64,000 nucleotides of DNA, taken from an uncultured Roseburia sp. (GTDB taxonomy: Bacteria; Bacillota; Clostridia; Lachnospirales; Lachnospiraceae). Made by a program: the position numbers and the translations under genes. The stretch spans positions 1 to 64,000 of the forward strand of contig CANSKO010000015.1 of the NCBI GenBank assembly GCA_947647505.1, in the 5' to 3' direction. The notes below the pieces were generated by a model, which saw nothing but the letters and a program-made list of their open reading frames with translations, was not told the origin of the DNA and did no database searches. Shown one piece after another: positions 14,919-23,453 of this stretch. The first letter of the stretch is position 1. The number at the start of each line of letters is the position of its first letter.

Positions 14919-16553
14919 TTACCCCATATTCTGTTTTGCGACAAGCCCTTCCGCTCCATATTTTTTACGCAGCGCAGGTTTTTCAATTTTTCCTGTGGCG
15001 TTTCTTGGAACGTTTGCAAAAATGATTTTCCGTGGACGCTTATACCGCGGAAGCTGCCTGCAAAACTCGTTGATCTCCTCTTCCGTACACGCCATGCCTT
15101 CTTTGGCTTCGATGATCGCTCCCGTGATCTCTCCCAGGCGCGCATCCGGCAGACCGATCACCGCCACGTCTTTTATTTTCTCATATGCGCTTAAGAAATT
15201 TTCAATCTGCACCGGATAAATATTTTCCCCGCCGCTGACAATCACATCTTTTTTACGGTCCACCAGAAAATAAAAGCCGTCCTCATCCATTTTGGCCATA
15301 TCGCCCGTATACAGCCAGCCATCCTTTAACGTCTCCTCCGTCGCCTTTGCGTCGTTGTAATAACAGGTCATAACGCCAGGCCCTTTTACGCACAGCTCTC
15401 CGACGCTCCCCTGCGGAAGCTCCGTTCCGTTTTCATCGACGATTTTACACTTCCACCGCCATCCGGGAATGCCGATCGCGCCCACCTTATGTATGTTTTC
15501 CATACCAAGATGCACGCAGCCCGGCCCCGTTGACTCCGACAGTCCATAATTCGTATCGTACTGATGATGCGGAAAATATTCCTTCCAGCGCTTGATCAGA
15601 GACGGAGGCACCGGCTGCGCGCCGATATGCATCAGGCGCCACTGCTTCAGCTCATAATCGGAAAGCGCAAGATCGCCCCGATCCAGCGCGGACAAAATAT
15701 CCTGCGCCCAGGGCACCAGCAGCCAGACAATCGTGCAGCGCTCCTTTGATACGGCGTCCAGAATAATTTCCGGCGTCGTCCCCTTCAAAAGCACGGCCCG
15801 GCTGCCCGCGCACAGGCTGCCCATCCAGTGGAATTTCGCCCCTGTATGGTACAGAGGCGGAATGCACAAAAACGCATCCTCCCGGCTCGTCTGATGGTGC
15901 CGCTGCTCCATCTGCGCCGCCTGCATCAGACTTTCATGATTGTGCAGAATCGCTTTCGGAAACCCCGTCGTCCCAGATGAAAAGTAAATTGCGGCGTCGT
16001 CCTCCTCTTCCAGACGCACAAGCGGCGCCTTGCTCGAGCAGTCCGCCACCAGCTCCGGATAGCTCTCCGCAAACGTAGGACAGCCGTCTCCCACGTAAAT
16101 CAACAGCCTCCCTCTGCTCAGATCCTCTTCCATCGATTCGATGCGCCCGATAAATTCCGGTCCAAAAAACAAAACGTGCACCTGCGCCAGATCCGCGCAA
16201 TACTTAATTTCATCCGCAGAAAATCGAAAATTAAACGGAACGGCAATCGCTCCCGTCTTTAAAATTCCAAAATAAATCGGCAGCCATTCCAGACAGTTGA
16301 ACATCAGAATCGCCACCCGGTCTCCCTTTTTGATACCGCGGCCAAGCAGCATATTCGCGACGCGATTGGCCTTCTCATCAAAAATGCTCCAGGTGATTTC
16401 CCTTCGATATGGAACCAAAGACGTCTGCTGCACCAGATCGTATTCTTTCCATGTCGTCTTTCTCGTGTCTTTCAGCAGTGGATTCAACTCCACCAGGGCC
16501 GTTTCATCGCTGTATAATTTGTGATTTCTCTCCAGTAAATCCGTAACAGGCAT
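14919..16553 (-). CDS. AMP-dependent acyl-CoA synthetase/ligase
   Basis: The product is 544 aa. Adenylation motifs are present in order: IYFSSGTTGFPKAIL (phosphate loop), YGLSEST, GWLYTGDMA, DRKKDVIVSGGENIYP and PRNATGKIEK with the catalytic Lys. The enzyme makes acyl-AMP then acyl-CoA from a carboxylic acid; chain length and substrate cannot be read from sequence, and medium- or long-chain fatty acids or an aromatic acid are all possible. The start at 16553 follows GGAG. A longer frame to 16829 runs into repeat element A and is rejected. A good promoter lies at 16642-16670. Confidence 0.88.
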   Translation of the reverse strand: MPVTDLLERNHKLYSDETALVELNPLLKDTRKTTWKEYDLVQQTSLVPYRREITWSIFDEKANRVANMLLGRGIKKGDRVAILMFNCLEWLPIYFGILKTGAIAVPFNFRFSADEIKYCADLAQVHVLFFGPEFIGRIESMEEDLSRGRLLIYVGDGCPTFAESYPELVADCSSKAPLVRLEEEDDAAIYFSSGTTGFPKAILHNHESLMQAAQMEQRHHQTSREDAFLCIPPLYHTGAKFHWMGSLCAGSRAVLLKGTTPEIILDAVSKERCTIVWLLVPWAQDILSALDRGDLALSDYELKQWRLMHIGAQPVPPSLIKRWKEYFPHHQYDTNYGLSESTGPGCVHLGMENIHKVGAIGIPGWRWKCKIVDENGTELPQGSVGELCVKGPGVMTCYYNDAKATEETLKDGWLYTGDMAKMDEDGFYFLVDRKKDVIVSGGENIYPVQIENFLSAYEKIKDVAVIGLPDARLGEITGAIIEAKEGMACTEEEINEFCRQLPRYKRPRKIIFANVPRNATGKIEKPALRKKYGAEGLVAKQNMG

Positions 16554-16641
16554 GATTGCAATACTCCTTTTCTTGCTTTTTTCGTTTAAATTGTTAAAGC
16601 ATAAATTGAACAAAACCAGTGTTTGACAGAACCTGTTTTTT

Positions 16642-16670
16642 ATTTTATCATATATTTTAGCTGTTTGAAA
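16642..16670 (-). promoter_or_regulatory. Sigma-A-type promoter for the acyl-CoA synthetase gene
   Basis: TTTCAA (-35, 16670-16665) and TAAAAT (-10, 16647-16642) are separated by 17 nt and lie about 90 nt upstream of the start codon, in A+T-rich DNA. If used, the transcript starts downstream of element A. Confidence 0.5.
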
Positions 16671-16697
16671 GATTTGTTTAAAAAAATGTGGGTGCGG

Positions 16698-16950
16698 ACG
16701 TCCATGTGCGGTTGCGGCGAAACAGTCTTCTTTTGTGACTGTGCGGCGGGAGTAAGAGCTTCTAAGCAGTCCCGATTCTATGAGTGATATGCGGACGGAA
16801 CCGCTCTTAACGCGCCATCCGTGGCGCATAAGAGCTTCCGCGGACGTCCTGTCCGCGGATTCCTGGAATTGACGGGACTGCTAAGAAGCTCTAACTCCTG
16901 CTGCAATGTCACAAAATCAGACCGTTTCGCCGCAGCCTCCCACGGACTGG
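16698..16950 (+). repeat. Foldback element A: long stem enclosing two hairpins
   Basis: A basal stem of about 60-70 pairs forms between 16698-16784 and 16872-16950, with several G-U-type pairs in single-stranded form. Inside are hairpin 1 (16803-16835, 33 nt, loop region GCGCCATCCGTGGCGC), a TT linker, then hairpin 2 (16838-16858, CCGCGGAC/GTCCGCGG). The 76-nt core (16790-16865) reappears inverted in element B with only two differences. No ORF or terminal target duplication was identified. See B (17354-17612) and C (61741-61970). Confidence 0.85.
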
Positions 16951-17048
16951 TTGCCGGCGGATCGGTATAGGCTCCGGAACGTTGTGGTACAGGCCGTAAA
17001 GCATCGTTGTGGTATTATGCGCACTATCGCTTTACGATATCATCCGCG

Positions 17049-17345
17049 CTGACAAACGCATTTTCTCGCCCTACAGAACGTCTGCCACGCAAACCATTTG
17101 ACAGAGCCGCCGCAACCAGACGGAATCATTGCGCATATCCTTACGTCCCTGCTCACCGTCTTACAATACAGACACCCACACTGACAAACGCGCTTCCTCA
17201 CTCTACAGGGCATCCGACATACAAGCCATTTGACAGGGACAATGCAACACAGACGAAATCATTGTACATATCCATACGCCTCTGTTCGCCGTCTTACAAT
17301 AGGCATCCTCACTGACAAACGCATTTTCACACCCTACAGGGCGCC
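17049..17345 (+). repeat. Degenerate 131-132-bp tandem repeats, about 2.3 copies
   Basis: Units begin at 17049, 17181 and 17312, each with CTGACAAACGC. Landmarks recur in the same order: CTCTACAGGG-like, CCATTTGACAG, CGRAATCATTG, CATATCC and CACCGTCTTACAATA-like. The third copy breaks off where element B begins. The non-coding stretch 16554-17649 otherwise contains elements A and B and the promoter noted above. I see no gene in it. Confidence 0.8.
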
Positions 17346-17353
17346 CGAAAACG

Positions 17354-17612
17354 CCGTCCGCGTGCGGATGCGCCCCAAAGGGTCTGCTTCTGTGGCTTTA
17401 TGCGTGGATGCGGATTTTCTTAACCGTCCCATAAAGAATCAGGAACCCGCGGACAGGACGTCCGCGGGAGCTCTTATGCGCCACGGATGGCGCGTTAAGA
17501 GCGGTTCCGTCCGCAATCCCCTCAAATCCCGGGACGGTTTAGAAAATCGGCATCCACAAATACCGACACAGAAGCAGACCCTTTGGGGCGCAGCCGTACG
17601 CGAACGGCCGCC
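17354..17612 (-). repeat. Foldback element B: inverted copy of the A type
   Basis: The basal stem pairs 17354-17430 with 17530-17612 (both arms carry the run GCGCCCCAAAGGGTCTGC or its complement). Hairpin 2 is at 17446-17468 and hairpin 1 at 17470-17502 (33 nt); on the minus strand the order is the same as in A. The core 17440-17515 is the reverse complement of 16790-16865 except for two positions. The stem arms differ from those of A in sequence but keep pairing. The element ends about 20 nt before the Shine-Dalgarno of the amidohydrolase gene, so it may lie in that gene's leader. Confidence 0.85.
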
Positions 17613-17649
17613 TTTTCCCCCTCCCAACCAAATGAAAGGAGACACTCAA

Positions 17650-18504
17650 ATGATCATTGATTTCCACACCCACACATTTCCGGACGCCATCTCCCAAAAC
17701 GTCCTTGCCAAATTAAGCCGCCTTTCCCATACGCAGTATTTCACAGACGGCTCTGTAAACGGCCTGTGCGCTTCTATGGAAGAGGCTTCCATTGCCTATT
17801 CCGTCAATCTCCCGGTTATGACGCACGCGAATCAGGTAGAAAAAGTCAACAGCGCTTTAATCGCTGACAGAGAGCGTCTGCTTGACCGGGGCATTCTCAC
17901 GTTTGGCGGCATGCATCCGGAATACGAAAACTGTAAAAGCGAGCTGCTCCGTTTAAAAAACCACGGCATCTGCGGCATCAAATTGCATCCCGCTTATCAG
18001 AAAACGGATATTGACGATATCAAAATGCTGCGGATCATCGACTGCGCTTCGGAGCTTGGACTGATCGTGCTTACGCATGCCGGCATTGATATCGGCATTT
18101 ACGACCATAACTATACGTCCGTCCGTCAGACGCTTACCGTAATTGACCGCGTCCATCCAGAAAAATTTGTGCTTGCGCATATGGGAGGCTGGGGCTGCTG
18201 GGACGACGTGGAACGCGATCTGGCCGGCGCAGACGTCTGGTTTGACACGGCGTTTGCCATTGGAGCGATTACGCCGGATCAGGCAAAGAGCGGAACGCCC
18301 TATCTTGCTTCTAATTTAACCGACGACGCATTCCTGCGGATTGCAAAAAAGCATGGAACAGATAAAATTCTTTTTGCGACAGACTCTCCCTGGGAATCCC
18401 AGAAAGACTACGTCAGACGTATCCAGGCGCTTCCCTTCTCTGAAACGGAAAAAGAACAGATTTTTGCAGAAAACGCAAAAAAACTGCTCTCTTTTCCTTT
18501 CTGA
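17650..18504 (+). CDS. Amidohydrolase-family TIM-barrel metal hydrolase
   Basis: The product is 284 aa. It has the amidohydrolase_2 pattern: metal-binding DFHTHTFPD at the N-terminus, GIKLHPAYQ mid-protein, LTHAGID and LAHMGG histidines, and a C-terminal catalytic Asp in FATDSPW. Relatives include ACMSD-like decarboxylases and TatD-like or lactone hydrolases; the substrate is unknown. The start at 17650 has AAAGGAG 9 nt upstream. The frame extends further upstream into element B but has no ribosome site there. Confidence 0.82.
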   Translation: MIIDFHTHTFPDAISQNVLAKLSRLSHTQYFTDGSVNGLCASMEEASIAYSVNLPVMTHANQVEKVNSALIADRERLLDRGILTFGGMHPEYENCKSELLRLKNHGICGIKLHPAYQKTDIDDIKMLRIIDCASELGLIVLTHAGIDIGIYDHNYTSVRQTLTVIDRVHPEKFVLAHMGGWGCWDDVERDLAGADVWFDTAFAIGAITPDQAKSGTPYLASNLTDDAFLRIAKKHGTDKILFATDSPWESQKDYVRRIQALPFSETEKEQIFAENAKKLLSFPF

Positions 18505-18532
18505 TGCGCCTGTTCAGTTTCCTTTCGTACGA

Positions 18533-21124
18533 TCAGAATAACGCCGTTTCCAGCGCTTTCCATAAAGCCGGAATGTCAATTGGTTTGCTGACATGCGCAT
18601 TCATTCCGGCTTTCAGCGCCTCTTCTTTGTCTTCGTCAAATGCATTTGCCGTCATAGCTATGATCGGAATCGAAGAAAGCATCTCATCTTCCAGATTCCG
18701 TATTTCTCTCGTCGCTTCATATCCATTCATAACCGGCATCTGAACATCCATCAAAACCGCGTCAAAATATCCCGGTTCTGAATTTTCCACTTTTTCCAGC
18801 GCAACCTTTCCATTTTCCGCCGTTTCCACCATAAACCCGGCCTGACTGAGAATTTCCACGGCAATTTCCCGGTTCATTTCGATATCTTCCGCCAAAAGCA
18901 GCCTTTTTCCTGCAAAGCTGATTTCTTCGTTTTCCTCTTCGGTCGAATCCGCAACTTCCTCTCCACAAATCATCATCAACTTTCTATGAAGCTCCGACAA
19001 AAACAGGGGCTTGCTGATAAAGTCTGTAATCCCGGCTTCTCTTGCCTCTTCCTCCAGATCCGTCCAGTCATAAGCGGAAAGAAGAATGATCGGTGTTTTT
19101 GAATCGACAATTTTGCGAATTCTTCTGGCTGTTTCAATACCGTTCATCTCCGGCATCAGCCAGTCAATAATATAAACGCCGAAACAGTCGCCAATCTGCA
19201 TAGCTTCTTCCGTACGCGCAATCGCTTCTTTTCCGTGCATGCACCACTCCGGACGCATACCGATCTGGCGTAACATGGAAGCGGCGCTCTGACAGGTATG
19301 CATGTCGTCATCTACGATCAGACCGTGCACGCCTTCCAGAGAGCGGATTGTCAAAGGCTCGCTGTTCCCCTCCTGAATCGGAAACGAAAATACAACGACA
19401 AATTCCGTTCCCACGCCCGGCTCACTGATGACTTCAATCGTGCCGTTCATCATATCCACAATATTCTTCGTAATCGCCATCCCAAGCCCGGTGCCCTGAA
19501 TGCCGCTGACGGTTGAGCTTTTTTCTCTCGTAAACGGTTCAAATATGGTTTTGACAAATTCCGGACTCATCCCAATGCCATTATCTTTGATACGGAATTC
19601 ATAAACGCCTTCCCCCGATTCCGAATATCCTTTTTCCGTAATGCGGATGGAAACCATACCGCCTGGGTTGGTATATTTTAAGGCATTTGAAATCAGATTC
19701 AGCAAAACCTGTTTCAGACGCAGCCGATCACAGATAATGTTCTCATCCTTCACATCCAGCGCGTCAATATACAGCTCCAGCTGCTTTGCATGCACATCCG
19801 CCAGAATAATGTCTTTTAATTCATGCAGAATTTCCGCCAGATTCTCCGGATTCCTCTCTATATTGACTTTGCCGGATTCAATCCGGCTCATATCCAGCAC
19901 GTCATTGATCAGAGACAGAAGGTGATTGGAGGATTTGGATATTTTTTCAAGGTAATCCAATACGCGCTTTTTATTGTCTATGTGCGTAATCGCAAGCATA
20001 ACAAATCCAATGATCGCATTCATCGGCGTACGAATATCATGCGACATATTATTCAAAAAAGCTGTCTTCGCATGGTTCGCAGCCTCCGCCATATCAAAAG
20101 CTTCCCGCAGTTCTCTCTGATAAAGCCGCTCCAAAGCAAGCATTTTCGAACGCCGGATAAAAATGGATATTCCAACAAAGATCAATACCGCAAGAATCAG
20201 AAACATAAAAAACATAAACAGGCGCATCAACGACCTGCTCTGCTCCAGAAACACTTCTTTTGGAACGACGTTGACATAATACCAGTCTCCAAACTCCATG
20301 TAGATGCAGTTGATGACATTGACCGCATCCTCCGTAATGCCATACTCATACGTAAAGTTTTCTCCCGCATGAATCTTTTTCCTTATTTTCTCGGTCGTCA
20401 TATGACTTTCGAGCACGCCGTTCTCCATCTTCTCGTAAAAATTGGATACGCCGTATGCCGTATCGTTTCTGTGCTCATTGATGATATAATGGCCCTCCGG
20501 ATCAATGACATGGCTGTGCCCTTCCGCATTATAACTGTCAAGCTTCAATTCATTCTGCAATGCATCTACATCAATTCTTGCAATCAGATAATGATATGTA
20601 TGGCCTTTGACTGAAATCGGACCAATCCGATCGCCAATCAGAAAAATCTCCCGCTCCTGCATGATCGACGACTGTTCATCATAATAATGGCAGACAAACT
20701 TCTCTTCCGATGTGTTGCACAGATTTTGCATTTTTTCATCTTCCAGCATCAGCATAGTGCTGTTTAACAGCATCCCGTCCTCAGAGACAAGCGCCAGGCT
20801 ATAGCACGATTCTCCCATAAGCTGCTTTTTTTTGCAAAGAAGCTCCATATATCTGACGTCATTTAATGCACCGGCCAGCTCGACTTCCTGTGCAATGCCT
20901 TCCAGAAGCATTTCATAACGATATACGCTCCGCTCTATGGCATATGCGTCATGCTCAGAAATCACTTCCATATTCTTGACGGCAAAATCAATAATTCTCT
21001 TCTGCACCAGATGCATTGACATCATGGCAAACACATATACCACGGCCATTACTATAGCCGCAACCAATATGCCCCGTCTAAGATACTTTTTTCCGGCATC
21101 TGTCTTTTTGTCCATCCCGATCAT
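18533..21124 (-). CDS. Membrane hybrid sensor histidine kinase with two receivers
   Basis: The product is 863 aa. It has an N-terminal membrane helix (about residues 18-38), an extracytoplasmic sensor of about 250 residues that resembles a Cache-type fold, and a second helix near residue 300. HisKA (His in NMSHDIRTPMNAI) and HATPase_c (DNGIGMS, GTGLGMAIT) domains follow. Then come two receivers: the first with VDDD, IDWLMPEM and ISKPL; the second with AEDIEMN, LMDVQMPVMNGYE and SKPID. The first receiver has Trp after the phospho-acceptor Asp. No Hpt is attached, so an external Hpt or direct output is needed. Upstream, 33 bp away, is the lactonase-like gene. The ribosome site is weak. Confidence 0.9.
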   Translation of the reverse strand: MIGMDKKTDAGKKYLRRGILVAAIVMAVVYVFAMMSMHLVQKRIIDFAVKNMEVISEHDAYAIERSVYRYEMLLEGIAQEVELAGALNDVRYMELLCKKKQLMGESCYSLALVSEDGMLLNSTMLMLEDEKMQNLCNTSEEKFVCHYYDEQSSIMQEREIFLIGDRIGPISVKGHTYHYLIARIDVDALQNELKLDSYNAEGHSHVIDPEGHYIINEHRNDTAYGVSNFYEKMENGVLESHMTTEKIRKKIHAGENFTYEYGITEDAVNVINCIYMEFGDWYYVNVVPKEVFLEQSRSLMRLFMFFMFLILAVLIFVGISIFIRRSKMLALERLYQRELREAFDMAEAANHAKTAFLNNMSHDIRTPMNAIIGFVMLAITHIDNKKRVLDYLEKISKSSNHLLSLINDVLDMSRIESGKVNIERNPENLAEILHELKDIILADVHAKQLELYIDALDVKDENIICDRLRLKQVLLNLISNALKYTNPGGMVSIRITEKGYSESGEGVYEFRIKDNGIGMSPEFVKTIFEPFTREKSSTVSGIQGTGLGMAITKNIVDMMNGTIEVISEPGVGTEFVVVFSFPIQEGNSEPLTIRSLEGVHGLIVDDDMHTCQSAASMLRQIGMRPEWCMHGKEAIARTEEAMQIGDCFGVYIIDWLMPEMNGIETARRIRKIVDSKTPIILLSAYDWTDLEEEAREAGITDFISKPLFLSELHRKLMMICGEEVADSTEEENEEISFAGKRLLLAEDIEMNREIAVEILSQAGFMVETAENGKVALEKVENSEPGYFDAVLMDVQMPVMNGYEATREIRNLEDEMLSSIPIIAMTANAFDEDKEEALKAGMNAHVSKPIDIPALWKALETALF

Positions 21125-21157
21125 CTATAAACCGCCGCCTTTCATATCCCGCTTCTC

Positions 21158-22219
21158 TTACGTATCTTTCTCCAGTTTGTGAATATAGACACAGTTGGGC
21201 TTATCTATTTTCTGCGGTCTTCCATGCATCAGAGCATATTTCTTTTCATAATTTATCATAAACGTACAGATTTCATTGGATTCATGATTCAGACTCATAA
21301 AATGCCGGTTATCCGGAAAAACAGCCAGCGCTTTCGGAAAATCGCCGCTGATTTTGGTAATGCAGACCAGCATAAGCTTTCCCGTATCCGCATCCCGCTC
21401 AAAAATGGAAATTTCATTCGGACCCGCATTGGAACAGTACAAATACCTTCCATCAAAAGAAAATTCCATATTCTGCGAACTGCTGTGATCATTTTTTCTA
21501 TCTTCCGTCGAAATCGTCTGAATGCGCTCAAACGCCGTGCCGTTTTCGCCTTCGCTGTAATTGTATACATCCACCGTATTTTTCAGTTCATTCAAAACAT
21601 ACGCATTCTTTCCGTCCTTGCTGAAGCGTATCATTTTCGGCGCAGAATCCAGATCGCCATGTATGATGTCGGCAAGCTTTAATTTGCCGTTTGCATAGTC
21701 GATTTTATATACTTTTACATGATCCAGACCGCCGTCTACGGCACAGAGATATTTCTGATCCGGCGTCACTTTGACGCAATTGACATGCGGCCTTGAGCTT
21801 CGATCCGCTGCATTCCTTCCAAGCCCCTTATGAAAAATACCATCCGCAATCGCTCCGACGGAACCGTCTTCATTCAGATGCAGCATGGATACCCTGCCAT
21901 CATGATATCCGCCGACAAAAACATAGCGGTTTTCATCATCCACATCCAGATAGCAGCCCCGCATGCCGCCAATCCACTGCTCATTCATCGGCTCCAGATC
22001 ACCGTCTGCAAGCACTTTAAACGCTTTGACGCCATCGTCTGTAATCGAGTATAAAAATTTTTTATTTCCGGAGACAAGCAGGTCGGAAGGATTTGTAATG
22101 TTCACCACCCTGCGTTCTTTCATAGTTCCCTCGTTGACATCCAAATCGTAAATATGAATCCCTATGCTGTGCTCATGGGTATATGTGCCCACATACGCAA
22201 CGTAACGCTCCTGCTTCAT
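21158..22219 (-). CDS. Lactonase-family seven-bladed beta-propeller protein
   Basis: The product is 353 aa, of the 6-phosphogluconolactonase-like (PF10282) family: YVGTYTHEHSIGIHIYDLD at the N-terminus, repeated blades such as GGYHDGRVS, PHVNCVKVTPDQKYLCAVDG, FSKDGKNAYVLNEL and FSFDGRYLYCSNAG, and FPDNRHFMSLNHESNEI at the end. Some members hydrolyse 6-phosphogluconolactone; in others the function is unproven. GAGGAG lies 7 nt upstream of the start at 22219. The U32-family gene ends 4 bp upstream, so it is probably in the same transcript. Confidence 0.82.
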   Translation of the reverse strand: MKQERYVAYVGTYTHEHSIGIHIYDLDVNEGTMKERRVVNITNPSDLLVSGNKKFLYSITDDGVKAFKVLADGDLEPMNEQWIGGMRGCYLDVDDENRYVFVGGYHDGRVSMLHLNEDGSVGAIADGIFHKGLGRNAADRSSRPHVNCVKVTPDQKYLCAVDGGLDHVKVYKIDYANGKLKLADIIHGDLDSAPKMIRFSKDGKNAYVLNELKNTVDVYNYSEGENGTAFERIQTISTEDRKNDHSSSQNMEFSFDGRYLYCSNAGPNEISIFERDADTGKLMLVCITKISGDFPKALAVFPDNRHFMSLNHESNEICTFMINYEKKYALMHGRPQKIDKPNCVYIHKLEKDT

Positions 22220-22223
22220 ACGC

Positions 22224-23453
22224 TCACTCCTCTTCCTTTCTGCGTAATATATCATACCGTTCCAGAGGCTCGCCAAGATCGACAAACAGCTTCTGCTGTG
22301 GATGCGGCGCAGATTCCATCCGTTCCCCGTCTTCGTTCAGAATGCGTCTGACCGTAACCGCGCGATCCGTCCCGTCCGGCTTCATGATTTCAATGCGTTC
22401 CCCTTCAAAAAACCGGTTGCGCTGCGTGATCTGACAAAGCCCTTCTTTCTTACAGTCCTCTACAATACCAAGATATGTGTAAGATTTCAGATATGTATTG
22501 TCATCATATATCTGCGCCTCCTCTGAGGGCTTTCCAAAGAAAAATCCCGTCGTATACTGCCGATACGTACCGCTTGTTATCTGACGAATGTACCAAGGCA
22601 TATGCTCCCGATATAATTCCGGCGATTTCATGTAGTCATCAATGGCCCTGCGATACGTCCTCGCCGCCGAAGCCACATAAAGCGCCGTCTTCATTCTGCC
22701 TTCGATTTTAAAACTGTCGATACCTGCTTCCAGCAGCTTTGGTATATGTGAAATCATGCAAAGATCTTTGGAATTGAACAGAAACGTGCCCCGTTCATTT
22801 TCATATACCGGCATGTATTCTCCCGGACGCGTCTCTTCCACAATGGAATATTTCCATCTGCATGGATGCGTGCAGGAACCCTGATTGGCGTCTCTGCCGG
22901 TCAGATAATTGCTCAAAAGGCAGCGCCCGGAATACGAAATGCACATCGCGCCATGCACAAATGTCTCGATCTCAAGCGTATCCGGTATCTGCGACCGAAT
23001 CTCCCGAATCTCCGCAAGTGAAAGCTCGCGGGCCGTTACTACGCGCTTTGCGCCCAGCGCATGCCAGAATCGGAACGTCTCGTAATTCGTATTGTTCGCC
23101 TGTGTGCTGATATGACGCTCTATGTCGGGACAGATCTCTTTTGCAATGGCAAATATGCCCGGATCAGACAGAATCAGCGCATCCGGGCCGATTTCCCGCA
23201 GCTCCTTAAAATATCGACGCGCCTCCAAAAGATCTGCATTGTGCGCAAGGATGTTCGCCGTCACATAGACCTTTGCCCCATTCGCATGCGCAAACGCAAT
23301 GCCTTCCCGCATATCCGCCGCAGAAAAATTTTTCGCTTTGGCGCGCAGACTAAACGCCTCTCCTCCAATATATACCGCATCGGCGCCAAATGCAACCGCT
23401 ATTTTCAATACCTCAAGGCTGCTTGCCGGAAGCAGCAATTCCGGACGCTTCAT
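22224..23453 (-). CDS. trhP: Peptidase U32-family tRNA hydroxylation protein
   Basis: The product is 409 aa. Family U32 signatures: LLLPASSLEVLKIAVAFGAD, YIGGEAFSLRAKAKN, the Cys-rich MCISYSGRCLLSNYLTGRDA followed by CTHPCRW, and SFKIEGRMKTALYVAS. In B. subtilis and E. coli, U32 proteins of this type (TrhP, YrrN/YrrO, YegQ) are required for the prephenate-dependent 5-hydroxylation of wobble uridine in tRNA. The immediately upstream gene here encodes a TrmR-type methyltransferase for the next step, which supports that role. GGAGGAG precedes the ATG at 23453. It overlaps the 3' end of trmR by 41 nt. Confidence 0.8.
   Translation of the reverse strand: MKRPELLLPASSLEVLKIAVAFGADAVYIGGEAFSLRAKAKNFSAADMREGIAFAHANGAKVYVTANILAHNADLLEARRYFKELREIGPDALILSDPGIFAIAKEICPDIERHISTQANNTNYETFRFWHALGAKRVVTARELSLAEIREIRSQIPDTLEIETFVHGAMCISYSGRCLLSNYLTGRDANQGSCTHPCRWKYSIVEETRPGEYMPVYENERGTFLFNSKDLCMISHIPKLLEAGIDSFKIEGRMKTALYVASAARTYRRAIDDYMKSPELYREHMPWYIRQITSGTYRQYTTGFFFGKPSEEAQIYDDNTYLKSYTYLGIVEDCKKEGLCQITQRNRFFEGERIEIMKPDGTDRAVTVRRILNEDGERMESAPHPQQKLFVDLGEPLERYDILRRKEEE

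Noticed and set aside
16554-16829. N-terminal extension of the acyl-CoA synthetase into element A
   Set aside because: The extra codons come from repeat DNA (the same peptide appears before the amidohydrolase), and the start at 16553 has a ribosome site and matches the family.
17049-17345. CRISPR array
   Set aside because: Repeat units are 131-132 bp, degenerate along their whole length and only 2.3 in number, with no short identical repeats and no cas genes.
16698-17612. Composite transposon bounded by inverted elements A and B
   Set aside because: Although A and B are in inverted orientation, nothing between them encodes a transposase, and a single C copy exists elsewhere with a different sequence; a repeat family explains the data better, though a MITE-like origin is not excluded.
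17230-17649. N-terminal extension of the amidohydrolase through the tandem repeats and element B
   Set aside because: No ribosome site, and the family begins at the DFHTHTF motif right after 17650.
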